Origin: an uncultured Arenicella sp.
Lineage (GTDB): Bacteria; Pseudomonadota; Gammaproteobacteria; Arenicellales; Arenicellaceae
DNA: 53,378 nucleotides
NCBI GenBank assembly: GCA_905479805.1
Contig: CAJQNY010000058.1
Coordinates: 1 to 53,378, forward strand
Direction: 5' to 3'
This document shows positions 18,815 through 27,179 of the stretch, in pieces. The position numbers and the translations under genes are program-made. Numbering within the stretch: the first letter of the stretch is position 1; the number at the start of each line of letters is the position of its first letter. The notes under the pieces are model-generated. The model was given only the letters and a program-made list of their open reading frames with translations. It was not told where the DNA came from and made no database searches.

Positions 18815-19804
18815 ATGACTAAAAAAGTAGACCAATTCGCCCAAGACTCTGTTGGCCCTGATGAAGGAACGATTCGAGAACATAACGGGAAAATTTGTAT
18901 TTTCGTGGATGGTTATTGGATTCGTTATTATGCGCCACCGCCAAATACAATGGCGGAGAAGCGTGAACTGATTTATTCGCTTAGGCGTCGAGTCTTTCAT
19001 CATACGGAGGAAGGCATTAATTCTCCCGGTTGGCGTACTGAAATAGCTCGGAAGTACTACGATGCTGAGACCGACTCCAGTAAGAAACGCGTGAAAGCAG
19101 CCATGCTTGCAGGTTCACTGTTTAATCGTGCAACCGATATATTTACGAGTGTGGTTGATCTTGAAGAAAAAGGTATTCATGTTGATGATACCAATCAATT
19201 AATGCGGCAGTGTGAGGCTTGCTTCATGGAAGCTCTAGAGTTGGGTAAGCAGGTGCGTCATTTCAGCGGTGAGGAAGGTGTCGATGAGTTGTGGGGCGAG
19301 CCCTTTAAGGCGTTCTCTATGCCCGTTGATAAGTTTTTCTATTCACGCTATGTGAAGATGGCACAGACATTCAAGGCCATAGATTGTGTGGTTAATCGAA
19401 TGATGGCAGTTTTCGAAAAAGTTGAAGGTTTTGCGGGTGTTCTGCCTTTGTTAGAAGAGCTTCGAGATGTATCCAAAACAGAAATTGAAACAATGCGGCG
19501 AGACGAAGCAATTTATGAGGTCTGGCCAAGATACGTGACTGCCAAAGAAGATATTATGGGTTTTAAACCGTGTGGACTCAGTACTCGAGAAGAGCGGTTA
19601 CGCTATTGGGAGGATGGCCTGAGGTTATTGCATATGGGCAAAGATGTACTCAGCTATCTCAGTGGGGTCCGAGTGCCAATGCCAATTACAACTGCCAACT
19701 ACATGGCGAACTGTGACTTGTATGAAACGAACGGATCGCTAGACAGTGAATTTTCGATCCCACAACAATGTTTCATTGACTCCGAAACTTCGTCGGTAGA
19801 GTAG
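18815..19804 (+). CDS. Hypothetical protein upstream of cysB
   Basis: A 329-residue soluble protein that I do not recognise. It has no signal peptide and no membrane helix. After a short polar N-terminus comes GKICIFVDGYWIRYYAPPPNT, then a long, charged and mostly helical region (about 60-250), then RYWEDGLRLLHMGKDVLSYLSG near 280. Cysteines are scattered and show no metal-binding pattern. It ends nine bases before the cysB-like gene and is probably in the same transcript, which suggests a link to the genes that regulator controls. No ribosome site is obvious before the ATG, and a start a few codons inside cannot be excluded. Confidence 0.75.
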   Translation: MTKKVDQFAQDSVGPDEGTIREHNGKICIFVDGYWIRYYAPPPNTMAEKRELIYSLRRRVFHHTEEGINSPGWRTEIARKYYDAETDSSKKRVKAAMLAGSLFNRATDIFTSVVDLEEKGIHVDDTNQLMRQCEACFMEALELGKQVRHFSGEEGVDELWGEPFKAFSMPVDKFFYSRYVKMAQTFKAIDCVVNRMMAVFEKVEGFAGVLPLLEELRDVSKTEIETMRRDEAIYEVWPRYVTAKEDIMGFKPCGLSTREERLRYWEDGLRLLHMGKDVLSYLSGVRVPMPITTANYMANCDLYETNGSLDSEFSIPQQCFIDSETSSVE

Positions 19805-19813
19805 GATTATCGT

Positions 19814-20797
19814 ATGAAATTAAGACAGTTCCAATATGTAGTTGAAGTAGTCAAGAATGGCTTGAATGTGACTGCTGCGGCTGACAAATTATTTACCTCG
19901 CAACCGGGTGTTAGCAGTCAAATAAAACGCTTAGAAGAAGAGCTTGGTTTCACTATTTTTGAACGAAGTGGGAAGCATATAAGTGGTCTGACGCCTGAAG
20001 GCGTCAAATTAGTAGAGCGGTTCGAAATTATTCTCGGCGAAGTAGAAAACGTAAAACGTTTGGCTGATGATTTTAGCCATCCCGATTCAGGAACTTTATC
20101 AATCGCCACGACTCACACTCAGGCTAGATACGTATTGCCTCCGGTGATTAATGAGTTTCGTAAGCGTTACCCTAAAGTTCAACTGCAAATTGATCAAGGT
20201 ACTCCCGAGCAAATTGCGAGCATGACCGATAATGGTGAAGCAGATATAGGCATAGCAACTGAGGCGCTTGAGCTATTTGAAAACCTCACGTTATTGCCTT
20301 GTTATCAATGGAATCGTTGCATTATGGTGCCGAAAGGCCACCCATTGACCGAGGAGCCGCTGGTCACGCTCGAAGCCATTGCGGCACACCCGATTATTAC
20401 TTACGTATTTGGTGTTGCTGATCGGTCAGTGATCAACAGAGCATTTAAAGAAAAGGATTTAACGCTTAATGTGGTGCTCACCGCTGCCGATGCTGAAGTC
20501 ATAAAGACCTATGTTAGAAACGGCTTAGGAATTGGGATTTGTGCGCGAATGGCTTACGATCCGAATCAAGATCAGGATTTAGTTGCTTTGGACGTCGGTC
20601 ATTTATTTGATTCCAGTGTGACCAGCCTCGCAATAAGAAAGAATGCAGTACTGCGAGAGTATGTTTATAAGTTTATTAAGATATTCGCGTCCCATTTAGA
20701 TAAGTCAGTGATAGAGAAGGCGCTGGCGGCGCATGGGGATACTAGTCTCCAAGACAGGCTTTATAAAGAGTTTGTTAAAGAAGCCGATATGCGATAA
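19814..20797 (+). CDS. cysB: CysB-like LysR-family transcriptional regulator
   Basis: A 327-residue LysR-type protein. The N-terminal winged helix-turn-helix reads MKLRQFQYVVEVVKNGLNVT followed by AADKLFTSQPGVSSQIKRLE. The effector domain has TTHTQARYVLPPV, typical of CysB and Cbl, which bind sulfate or N-acetylserine around this stretch. CysB switches on sulfate and thiosulfate uptake and cysteine synthesis when N-acetylserine builds up. Cbl is the close alternative, but a lone copy in non-enterics is usually CysB. GGA precedes the ATG. It follows the unknown gene by nine bases, and no sulfur-assimilation gene is adjacent. Confidence 0.9.
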   Translation: MKLRQFQYVVEVVKNGLNVTAAADKLFTSQPGVSSQIKRLEEELGFTIFERSGKHISGLTPEGVKLVERFEIILGEVENVKRLADDFSHPDSGTLSIATTHTQARYVLPPVINEFRKRYPKVQLQIDQGTPEQIASMTDNGEADIGIATEALELFENLTLLPCYQWNRCIMVPKGHPLTEEPLVTLEAIAAHPIITYVFGVADRSVINRAFKEKDLTLNVVLTAADAEVIKTYVRNGLGIGICARMAYDPNQDQDLVALDVGHLFDSSVTSLAIRKNAVLREYVYKFIKIFASHLDKSVIEKALAAHGDTSLQDRLYKEFVKEADMR

Positions 20798-20823
20798 CAA
20801 ACGAAGAGCAATTAATCGAATTG

Positions 20824-21741
20824 CTAAACTTTGAATAGCTTTTTGATTGCGGCAAGTTGGCTAGAGTCTGGCAATGTTCCACGCCCCGCTGCCAAGTTGT
20901 CGTGCATGTGCTTGAGTTTTGAAGTTCCCGGTATCACACACGTTACCGCCTCATTGGCGATGATGTATTTCAGAAATAATTGTCCCCAGGTCTCGCAGTC
21001 GAATTCTTGACTCCACTTCGGAAGCTCTCGTTGACGAGTTAATTCGAATAGTTTGCCGCGCATAAATGGTCTATTAACTAATACCGCTATCCCCATATCT
21101 TGAGCTAGGGGCAATATCCGTTGGTCCGCTTCATCCTCTAAGATCGAGTAATTTATTTGGATGAAATCAGGCGAATGTTTACGTATCATTGTCTCCAGTT
21201 CCGAATGGGCATTCGAACGATAATGACTAAGTCCTGTGTAACGAATTTTACCTTGCTCCTTAAGGTCTAACATGGATTTCATGTGCGTTTGGGTATCTAA
21301 AAGATTATGAACCTGCATAAGATCCATAACAGGGGCGTCCATTTTCACTGATGACGTTTCCATTTGAGTAAACCCTGCTTTCTTGCCAGTTGTCCAGACT
21401 TTAGTTGCCATGAAGAGTTGGTCGCGAAGATTCATCTCCCTGGACAAGTCCCCAACAACTGATTCAGATGAGCCATACATAGGGGAGGAATCAACCACTG
21501 AGCCGCCACCGTCAACCAACGCTTTTAGTACGTGTCTGAGGTTGTTCTTTGCGCGCAGATCTCCACCTACATCAAAAGTGCGAGAGGTCCCGACGCCAAT
21601 GCAGGGTAATTGTTCACCGGAGACCGGAATGATTCTTTCAAAAACTCGACGCTCCATACCTTTTTCTGCGTTTAATCTTGAGTTCCACCCTAAGCTCGTT
21701 GAGGCGACTCCTGAGGCCAATAGAAAGTTTCGACGTTTCAT
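20824..21741 (-). CDS. Aldo/keto reductase with a Tat-like signal
   Basis: A 305-residue NADPH-type aldo/keto reductase. It begins MKRRNFLLASG, a twin-arginine-like signal (RRNFL), so it is probably exported folded or membrane tethered. The barrel motifs follow: VGTSRTFDVGG, VVDSSPMYGSSESVVG with the catalytic Tyr, FMATKVW with the Lys, and DLMQVHNL with the His. The end is CVIPGTSKLKHMHDNL, the cofactor-phosphate contact of this superfamily. The substrate is unknown. It converges on the cysB-like gene with only 26 bases between the stops. Confidence 0.88.
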   Translation of the reverse strand: MKRRNFLLASGVASTSLGWNSRLNAEKGMERRVFERIIPVSGEQLPCIGVGTSRTFDVGGDLRAKNNLRHVLKALVDGGGSVVDSSPMYGSSESVVGDLSREMNLRDQLFMATKVWTTGKKAGFTQMETSSVKMDAPVMDLMQVHNLLDTQTHMKSMLDLKEQGKIRYTGLSHYRSNAHSELETMIRKHSPDFIQINYSILEDEADQRILPLAQDMGIAVLVNRPFMRGKLFELTRQRELPKWSQEFDCETWGQLFLKYIIANEAVTCVIPGTSKLKHMHDNLAAGRGTLPDSSQLAAIKKLFKV

Positions 21742-22042
21742 ATTCCTTGTATTAAGTTCTTATCAGTTATTTATATAAAGTATATACCCGTTTTAACGTT
21801 GAGCCGTTTAATCGTCAAGCCACCAGGTCTTTGCAGTCTTTGTTTGATGAAGGCAGTGGGGTTGTTAGACGTTTGTGGCGTTAATTGGCAGTATTTAACG
21901 AGTATTACTAAAACGTAATGCCTTGGTCACTTGAGTGTAATCAACTCGCCCTTACTATTGCTACTGAAATATTACATTCTTGCCAATTGTAAGCCAAGTA
22001 ATGTTCTGAGTAGATTTAACATTGACACATTCGGAGACTTTA
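21742..22042. other. Intergenic region between divergent aldo/keto reductase and degP genes
   Basis: About 300 bases with no convincing open reading frame. It must hold the promoters of both flanking genes. I could not find a clear sigma-E type GAACTT box for the protease gene. A loose repeat AATGTT/AACATT lies about 45 bases before the protease start; it may be chance. Confidence 0.5.
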
Positions 22043-23593
22043 ATGATCAAAGCACTTTCCAACACGCTTATGCCTATTTTGAAATGGGGTACCGTCGTCG
22101 TGACAACCGCCGTGGTGGTAATTTCAATTCAGGGTTACGCTGACACTAGTTCGCAAGCTGAGAGGGATACAAATATTCAGCTCGCCGATTTGGTTCCGGA
22201 AAATTCACCGCAGAATAATCAAGTTTGGTCACCTATGAATGGGTTTGCCGACTTGATCGAGCAAGTTAGCCCGGCTGTCGTGCATGTCGCTATCAGTGGC
22301 GTGGTCAAGTCGCGCCGAAGTGCTGCTCCGGAATTCAATTTTCCACCAGGGTCTCCTTTTGAAGATTTTTTCGAGCAATTTCGTAATAGACAAGCGCCTG
22401 AACAATCTCAAAAGAGTCGCCCGCTAGGTATTGGTTCGGGCTTTATTATTAGTGAAGATGGCTATGTGGTGACTAATCATCATGTAATCAAAGATGCCGA
22501 TGAGATCGTAATCACCCTAACTGACGGAACTGAGTATCAAGCTGAGTTGAAAGGCAGTGACAGTAAAACCGATTTAGCATTGCTGAAGATCGATAACGTG
22601 GATAGCCTTCCTTATGTTGCTTTTGGTGATGATGATAAGTCACGGGTCGGAGATTGGGTGTTGGCTATTGGTAACCCATTTGGCCTGGGAGGCTCGGCTA
22701 GCACCGGTATCATCTCCGCTCGCGGAAGGGATATTCGCTCAGGGCCTTATGATGATTACATTCAGGTTGATGCAGCAATTAATAGAGGTAATTCAGGCGG
22801 ACCATTATTTAACCTAAAAGGTGAGGTAATAGGAATTAATACCGCCATCTACTCACCTAACGGTGGGAGTGTTGGAATCGGTTTTTCGATACCATCGAAC
22901 ATGGCTAAGAATGTAATTACTCAATTGAGAAATAGTGGTCAGGTAGAACGCGCCTGGATTGGCGTTGAAATCCAAACCTTGAGCAAGGAGTTGGCTGATG
23001 GTTTTGGGCGCGATAACGATAACGGAGCGCTAATTGCGAGCGTCGTACCGGGTAAACCGGCTGATAAGTCAGGTATGCAGGCGGGGGATATTATTCTTTC
23101 GTTCGATGGCGAAGAAATTGAAGAGATGCGCGACTTACCGAGAATTGTTGCTCAGTCAGCGGTTGGCAAGAAATATAAAGTTGTCGTATGGCGTAATGGT
23201 TCAAAGAAGACGTTGACTATCGAAACTGATCGCTATCCCGATGATCTTGGGCTCGCATCAACTGAGTCGGACTCTACATCGAAACCTGAGTCGGATGATG
23301 TGCTGGGAGCCGAGTTGAGCAAGATGAATAGCGATGTTAGAACTCAATTCAAAATCGATGATGAGCTAAAGGGTGTTGTGGTACTAAGTGTTGAACGTGC
23401 TGGGTTAGCTGCACGTAATGGAATTCGTGCAGGCGACGTGATTACCAGCGTCAACAACAAAAAGATTAGCGAACCCAATGATGTCACTCAAAGTATTCTG
23501 AAAGCGAAGAAAGATGGACGTGAAAAAATTGTGGTTTTGTTGCAGCGTAACAATGCCAGTCGATTTATCGCTTTCGACCTAAGCGATGAATAG
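22043..23593 (+). CDS. Periplasmic serine protease of the DegP/MucD family
   Basis: 516 residues from the ATG at 22043, which has GGAG six bases before it; a TTG seven codons upstream is less likely. A signal helix (about 14-33) leads to the trypsin-like domain with His147 (TNHHVI), Asp177 (SKTDLALLK) and Ser251 (RGNSGGP). Two PDZ domains follow (about 280-370 and 420-510), the second ending in IVVLLQRNN. DegP-type enzymes refold or degrade damaged proteins in the periplasm. The closest named type is MucD of Pseudomonas, so I give no symbol. It stands before a two-component pair on the same strand, a context seen with envelope-stress genes. Confidence 0.95.
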   Translation: MIKALSNTLMPILKWGTVVVTTAVVVISIQGYADTSSQAERDTNIQLADLVPENSPQNNQVWSPMNGFADLIEQVSPAVVHVAISGVVKSRRSAAPEFNFPPGSPFEDFFEQFRNRQAPEQSQKSRPLGIGSGFIISEDGYVVTNHHVIKDADEIVITLTDGTEYQAELKGSDSKTDLALLKIDNVDSLPYVAFGDDDKSRVGDWVLAIGNPFGLGGSASTGIISARGRDIRSGPYDDYIQVDAAINRGNSGGPLFNLKGEVIGINTAIYSPNGGSVGIGFSIPSNMAKNVITQLRNSGQVERAWIGVEIQTLSKELADGFGRDNDNGALIASVVPGKPADKSGMQAGDIILSFDGEEIEEMRDLPRIVAQSAVGKKYKVVVWRNGSKKTLTIETDRYPDDLGLASTESDSTSKPESDDVLGAELSKMNSDVRTQFKIDDELKGVVVLSVERAGLAARNGIRAGDVITSVNNKKISEPNDVTQSILKAKKDGREKIVVLLQRNNASRFIAFDLSDE

Positions 23594-23638
23594 GGGCTAG
23601 TTGTCCACTGTTGCATGTGCCTTCAGCGAATAAACTAA

Positions 23639-23660
23639 CGGAAGTGCTCATAAACTTCCG
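23639..23660 (+). terminator. Weak hairpin after the protease gene
   Basis: CGGAAGT and ACTTCCG can form seven base pairs around an eight-base loop, followed by GCTTAGTTTT. It lies 45 bases after the protease stop and before the response regulator. The stem is short and the T run late, so it is only a possible terminator. Confidence 0.3.
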
Positions 23661-23729
23661 GCTTAGTTTTCACTTTGGGTAACTGCAGCTTCCGAGAATT
23701 AAATAGCGTAAAATGAATGGAAAATTGGA

Positions 23730-24425
23730 ATGACCAAAAATAATATGATTCGAGTATTAGTTGTAGAGGATGACAAAGAAACCGCCGCTTACATAGTAAA
23801 AGGTTTAACCGAATGTGGGCATGTGGCTGATCATGCAGAAGATGGCCGTGAAGGTTTACTGATGGCGGATTCAACTGATTATCAGGTTGTCGTCGCGGAC
23901 CGAATGTTGCCAAAAGTTGATGGCGTAACGATGACGCGAACCTTACGAGGTAGTGGGAATCGTACGCCGATTTTAATGCTGAGTGCGTTGGGTGACGTTG
24001 ATGATCGTGTAGTTGGTTTGAAAGCAGGGGCAGATGACTATCTAGTCAAGCCCTTCGCATTTTCTGAATTACAGGCTCGGATAGAGGCGTTGGTACGTCG
24101 TGCTGAGCCAGAGTCGCCGGATACAGTTTTACATGTAGCAGATCTGGAAATGGATCTCTTGAAGCGAGAAGTTCGACGTAATGATATAAAGGTTGATCTG
24201 CAACCGCGCGAATTTAGATTGCTCGAGTATTTGATGCGTCATAGCGGTCAAGTAGTCACTCGAACGATGTTGCTTGAAAAGGTTTGGGATTATCATTTCG
24301 ACCCACAAACGAATGTGATAGACGTCCACATAAGCCGCTTACGTGGCAAGATTGATAAAGAGTTCGATGTGACGTTATTGCATACGGTTCGTGGTGCGGG
24401 GTATATGTTGAGTGAACCAGATTAG
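23730..24425 (+). CDS. OmpR-family response regulator
   Basis: A 231-residue two-domain regulator. The receiver domain has the acidic pair Asp14-Asp15, the phosphorylation site Asp57 (VVVADRMLP), and the switch Lys in YLVKPFAF. The winged-helix output domain covers about 130-228, with LQPREFRLLEYLMRHSGQVV and DVHISRLRGKID. It resembles the heavy-metal/envelope type of OmpR regulators such as CusR, but the signal is not known. It overlaps the following kinase gene by 14 bases, so the two are translated together. Confidence 0.93.
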   Translation: MTKNNMIRVLVVEDDKETAAYIVKGLTECGHVADHAEDGREGLLMADSTDYQVVVADRMLPKVDGVTMTRTLRGSGNRTPILMLSALGDVDDRVVGLKAGADDYLVKPFAFSELQARIEALVRRAEPESPDTVLHVADLEMDLLKREVRRNDIKVDLQPREFRLLEYLMRHSGQVVTRTMLLEKVWDYHFDPQTNVIDVHISRLRGKIDKEFDVTLLHTVRGAGYMLSEPD

Positions 24426-25866
24426 CCCATTTAAGAGTTCGGCATTTCGAATTACCCTTGTTTATGTGGTGCTCTTCGGCTTATCCGTTTCGATAATATT
24501 GGGCTTTGTTTATTGGTCCACAATTATCTACAAGACCAATCAGACTGATGACGACATTGATGCCGAGATTCGATCATTACAGACGGTTTACGCACGGCGT
24601 GGCTATCCAGGGTTACTGACCGTTCTATCGGAAAGAATAGAGCAGCAGCGGCCCGGAGATTCAACTTTATATTTATTAACGGATGATCAATTTCAACCTC
24701 TGGTTGGCAACATCAACCGATGGCCATCGATTGCGTACAACAAGGAAGGGTGGTTGGATTTTAAACTTGAGGAGATTATAGATAACTCGGGAAAAGGCTT
24801 TAGTGCACGAGCACGGACCTTTGAAGTCGCTGATCGGTTCAACCTATTGGTTGGGCAAGGCATGAAAGATCTGGCCACCCTGAAAGCTCTGGTAGGGAGG
24901 GCTCTTGTCTGGGGCTTACTGCTTACCCTTGCCTTAGGAATAATTGGTGGTGTGATGATGCGTCAAACCTTACGCCGACGCCTAGGGGCAATCAATCAAA
25001 CCAGTAGAAAGATCATGATGGGTGATTTGCGAAATCGAATTGCAACACGCGGTACGGGTGACGAATTTGACGAGTTGGCTACGAACCTAAATGGCATGTT
25101 GGACCAGATTGAACGTGGAATGGAAGGCGTTCGGCGAGTGTCAGATAACATTGCCCACGACTTAAAAACTCCATTGGCACGCTTGAAAAATAAAGTCGAA
25201 GAGCTAAAGATTAGAGCGGCGGGAAATCCAGAAGAAGAAGCGGCGGTCGACCAAATTATTCAGGAGGCTGATGGTCTGTTAATTACATTCAATGCATTAT
25301 TACGAATAGCGCGCATTGAATACAGCGAACAACGTAAGGGTTTTCGTCCGGTTGATGTGAATTCAATTCTTTATGATTTACAGGAATTGTACGAACCTCT
25401 CATTGAAGAGAGAGGCCAGACTCTCTCTGTTGAAATATCGAAACCCATGATTTTCACAGCGGACCGAGATATGCTTTTCCAAGCATTCGCCAATTTGTTG
25501 GATAACGCCATCAAATATACGCCTGAAAAAGGGTGTATTTCGATACGAGCGGTTAAGGAATCACGCAAGTGGCACATCGAAATTTCCGACAATGGGCCAG
25601 GAATACCAGCTCATGAATACGAAAAAGTAACGCAAAGGTTCTATCGACTTGACCAAAGTCGAACGACGCCAGGCAGTGGTTTGGGCCTAGCTCTGGTGTT
25701 CGCAGTGCTTAAGTTACATCAATTGGAACTGTCGTTTGCTGACAATAAACCTGGTTTATTGGTTAGGGTGACGGTTGATCGGCCTAAACAAAGTCGCCGC
25801 CGTAGTGTGAGTGAGTCTGAATTAGAACCGTTCCCTCAACAAACCGGAACCACAGCCATAAGTTAA
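24412..25866 (+). CDS. Sensor histidine kinase (partner of the preceding regulator)
   Basis: A 484-residue membrane kinase starting at GTG. Two transmembrane helices (about 14-36 and 163-184) enclose a periplasmic sensor of about 125 residues. A HAMP linker follows, then the H-box with His249 (DNIAHDLKTPLAR), an N-box (NLLDNAIKYT), and G-boxes SDNGPGIP and GSGLGLALV. It is transcribed with the OmpR-family regulator just before it. The stop codon overlaps the stop of the convergent BPSL0067-type gene by two bases. Confidence 0.93.
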   Translation: MNQISPFKSSAFRITLVYVVLFGLSVSIILGFVYWSTIIYKTNQTDDDIDAEIRSLQTVYARRGYPGLLTVLSERIEQQRPGDSTLYLLTDDQFQPLVGNINRWPSIAYNKEGWLDFKLEEIIDNSGKGFSARARTFEVADRFNLLVGQGMKDLATLKALVGRALVWGLLLTLALGIIGGVMMRQTLRRRLGAINQTSRKIMMGDLRNRIATRGTGDEFDELATNLNGMLDQIERGMEGVRRVSDNIAHDLKTPLARLKNKVEELKIRAAGNPEEEAAVDQIIQEADGLLITFNALLRIARIEYSEQRKGFRPVDVNSILYDLQELYEPLIEERGQTLSVEISKPMIFTADRDMLFQAFANLLDNAIKYTPEKGCISIRAVKESRKWHIEISDNGPGIPAHEYEKVTQRFYRLDQSRTTPGSGLGLALVFAVLKLHQLELSFADNKPGLLVRVTVDRPKQSRRRSVSESELEPFPQQTGTTAIS

Positions 25867-26405
25867 TCACTTATCGTCACTACACGGTACGCTTCAGCAG
25901 AATTCGCAGGCCTACGGTCGTCATTATTGAAGCGTATTAAACGTTTGTGTACAGTTTTTCCTTTCCATTGATCCCATACCCAAATGCCATTGGCGTCATG
26001 TGAGATATATATTGCTGCGTGATGGCCGTGAATGTTGGGATAACGACCCTTTAAAAATGTTGCGATTATGGTGCCTTTCTCTATCTGCGAATTGTTCACC
26101 CAAATTCCTGGACGCCAGTGTTTAGTGGCTGGAATGTTGGTGCACTCCTTTATCAGGGAAACACAGTGTCCGTCTCCGACAACTTGTCCTTGATATCGAC
26201 TGGGCATTTTGCAAATCACCGCTAGGTCTTGAGCTAAGTTGTTTGGGGTTGTATGTTTAGAGGGTTTGTTAGTTTGTGGCCCTATACACCTTTCGCAATC
26301 ACGTTCACTCGGTTTGCTTTGGCAGGCGCACAGCAAAACCAAGCTGATAAAAAAGCTGCCTCGGTAAACCAAGGTGTGCAACAATGAAGAGGAATAATTT
26401 TTCAC
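25863..26405 (-). CDS. BPSL0067-family lipoprotein (NlpC-like fold)
   Basis: A 180-residue protein with a lipoprotein-like signal, LVLLCAC, giving Cys28 as the lipid site. The mature domain matches the BPSL0067 family: VGDGHCVSLIK (Cys81), TKHWRPGIWV, IIATFLKGRYPNIHGHHAAIYI (around His128-His129) and VWDQWKGKTVHKRLIRF. The Cys-His pair is the arrangement of papain-like NlpC/P60-type cysteine amidases, so a peptidoglycan-amidase role is possible but unproven. It starts at GTG; no ATG is available. It is divergent from a response regulator about 60 bases away and convergent with a kinase. Confidence 0.8.
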   Translation of the reverse strand: MKNYSSSLLHTLVYRGSFFISLVLLCACQSKPSERDCERCIGPQTNKPSKHTTPNNLAQDLAVICKMPSRYQGQVVGDGHCVSLIKECTNIPATKHWRPGIWVNNSQIEKGTIIATFLKGRYPNIHGHHAAIYISHDANGIWVWDQWKGKTVHKRLIRFNNDDRRPANSAEAYRVVTISD

Positions 26406-26464
26406 ATTATGGTCACAGTATAAATTTTAACATTAGGAAATTATAGTTGTTGAGGTCCAACCGC

Positions 26465-27154
26465 GTGAGCAACAATATACGAGTTTTAATAATTGAGGAT
26501 CATAAGGACATAGCCGAATTGCTCTATGGTTTTTTCGAACGTCGGGATTATGAGCTGGATTACGCCAGTGATGGGCGAATGGGTTATAACCTAGCGAGCA
26601 ATAATGAATACGATGTTATTTTACTCGACTTGATGTTACCCGAAATGGATGGAATTGAAATCTGTCGACGTCTGCGTGAAGAATCAAACAATTTTACGCC
26701 CATCATGATGCTGACCGCTCGTGACACTTTAGAAGACAAAATAGAGGGATTGGAAATAGGGGCTGATGATTACTTGGTTAAGCCTTTCGAAATCTTGGAA
26801 TTAGAAGCTCGCGTCAAAGCGTTGATTCGCCGTAAGGGACAGGTAAGTCATCAAGAGGTGTTACAAATTGCCGATTTGGAGCTGGACCTAGGGGCTCTGG
26901 AAGTTCGTCGTGATGGGCAATTACTCAATTTATCGCCAATTGGCTTGAAAATACTGACGGTGTTAATGCAGGAGTCACCGAAAGTAGTGAGTCGAAGCCA
27001 ACTAGAACATGCAATATGGGGAGATATATTGCCTGATAGCGATACCTTAAGAAGCCACCTATATAATCTCCGTAAACAAATAGATAAACCATTCGATGTA
27101 TCACTTTTACAAACCGTTCAATCCAGAGGGTATAAGATTGGCCTGTCTGAATAA
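26465..27154 (+). CDS. OmpR-family response regulator (second system)
   Basis: 229 residues from the GTG at 26465, which has GAGG nine bases upstream; TTG codons a few residues earlier are less likely. The receiver has Glu11-Asp12, the phospho-acceptor Asp55 (VILLDLMLPEMDG), and YLVKPFEI. The winged-helix output domain has LSPIGLKILTVLMQESPKVV and LRSHLYNLRKQID. Its kinase is the next gene, after a 25-base gap. It is separate in sequence from the other regulator in this window, so the two systems are probably not duplicates of each other. Confidence 0.93.
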   Translation: MSNNIRVLIIEDHKDIAELLYGFFERRDYELDYASDGRMGYNLASNNEYDVILLDLMLPEMDGIEICRRLREESNNFTPIMMLTARDTLEDKIEGLEIGADDYLVKPFEILELEARVKALIRRKGQVSHQEVLQIADLELDLGALEVRRDGQLLNLSPIGLKILTVLMQESPKVVSRSQLEHAIWGDILPDSDTLRSHLYNLRKQIDKPFDVSLLQTVQSRGYKIGLSE

Positions 27155-27179
27155 TGGCCAAGGGTTAGGGAGAATCTAA

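Noticed and set aside
20807-20825. Small hairpin AGCAATT/AATTGCT between cysB and the aldo/keto reductase gene
   Set aside because: Seven weak pairs overlapping a stop codon, with no T run; not a convincing terminator.
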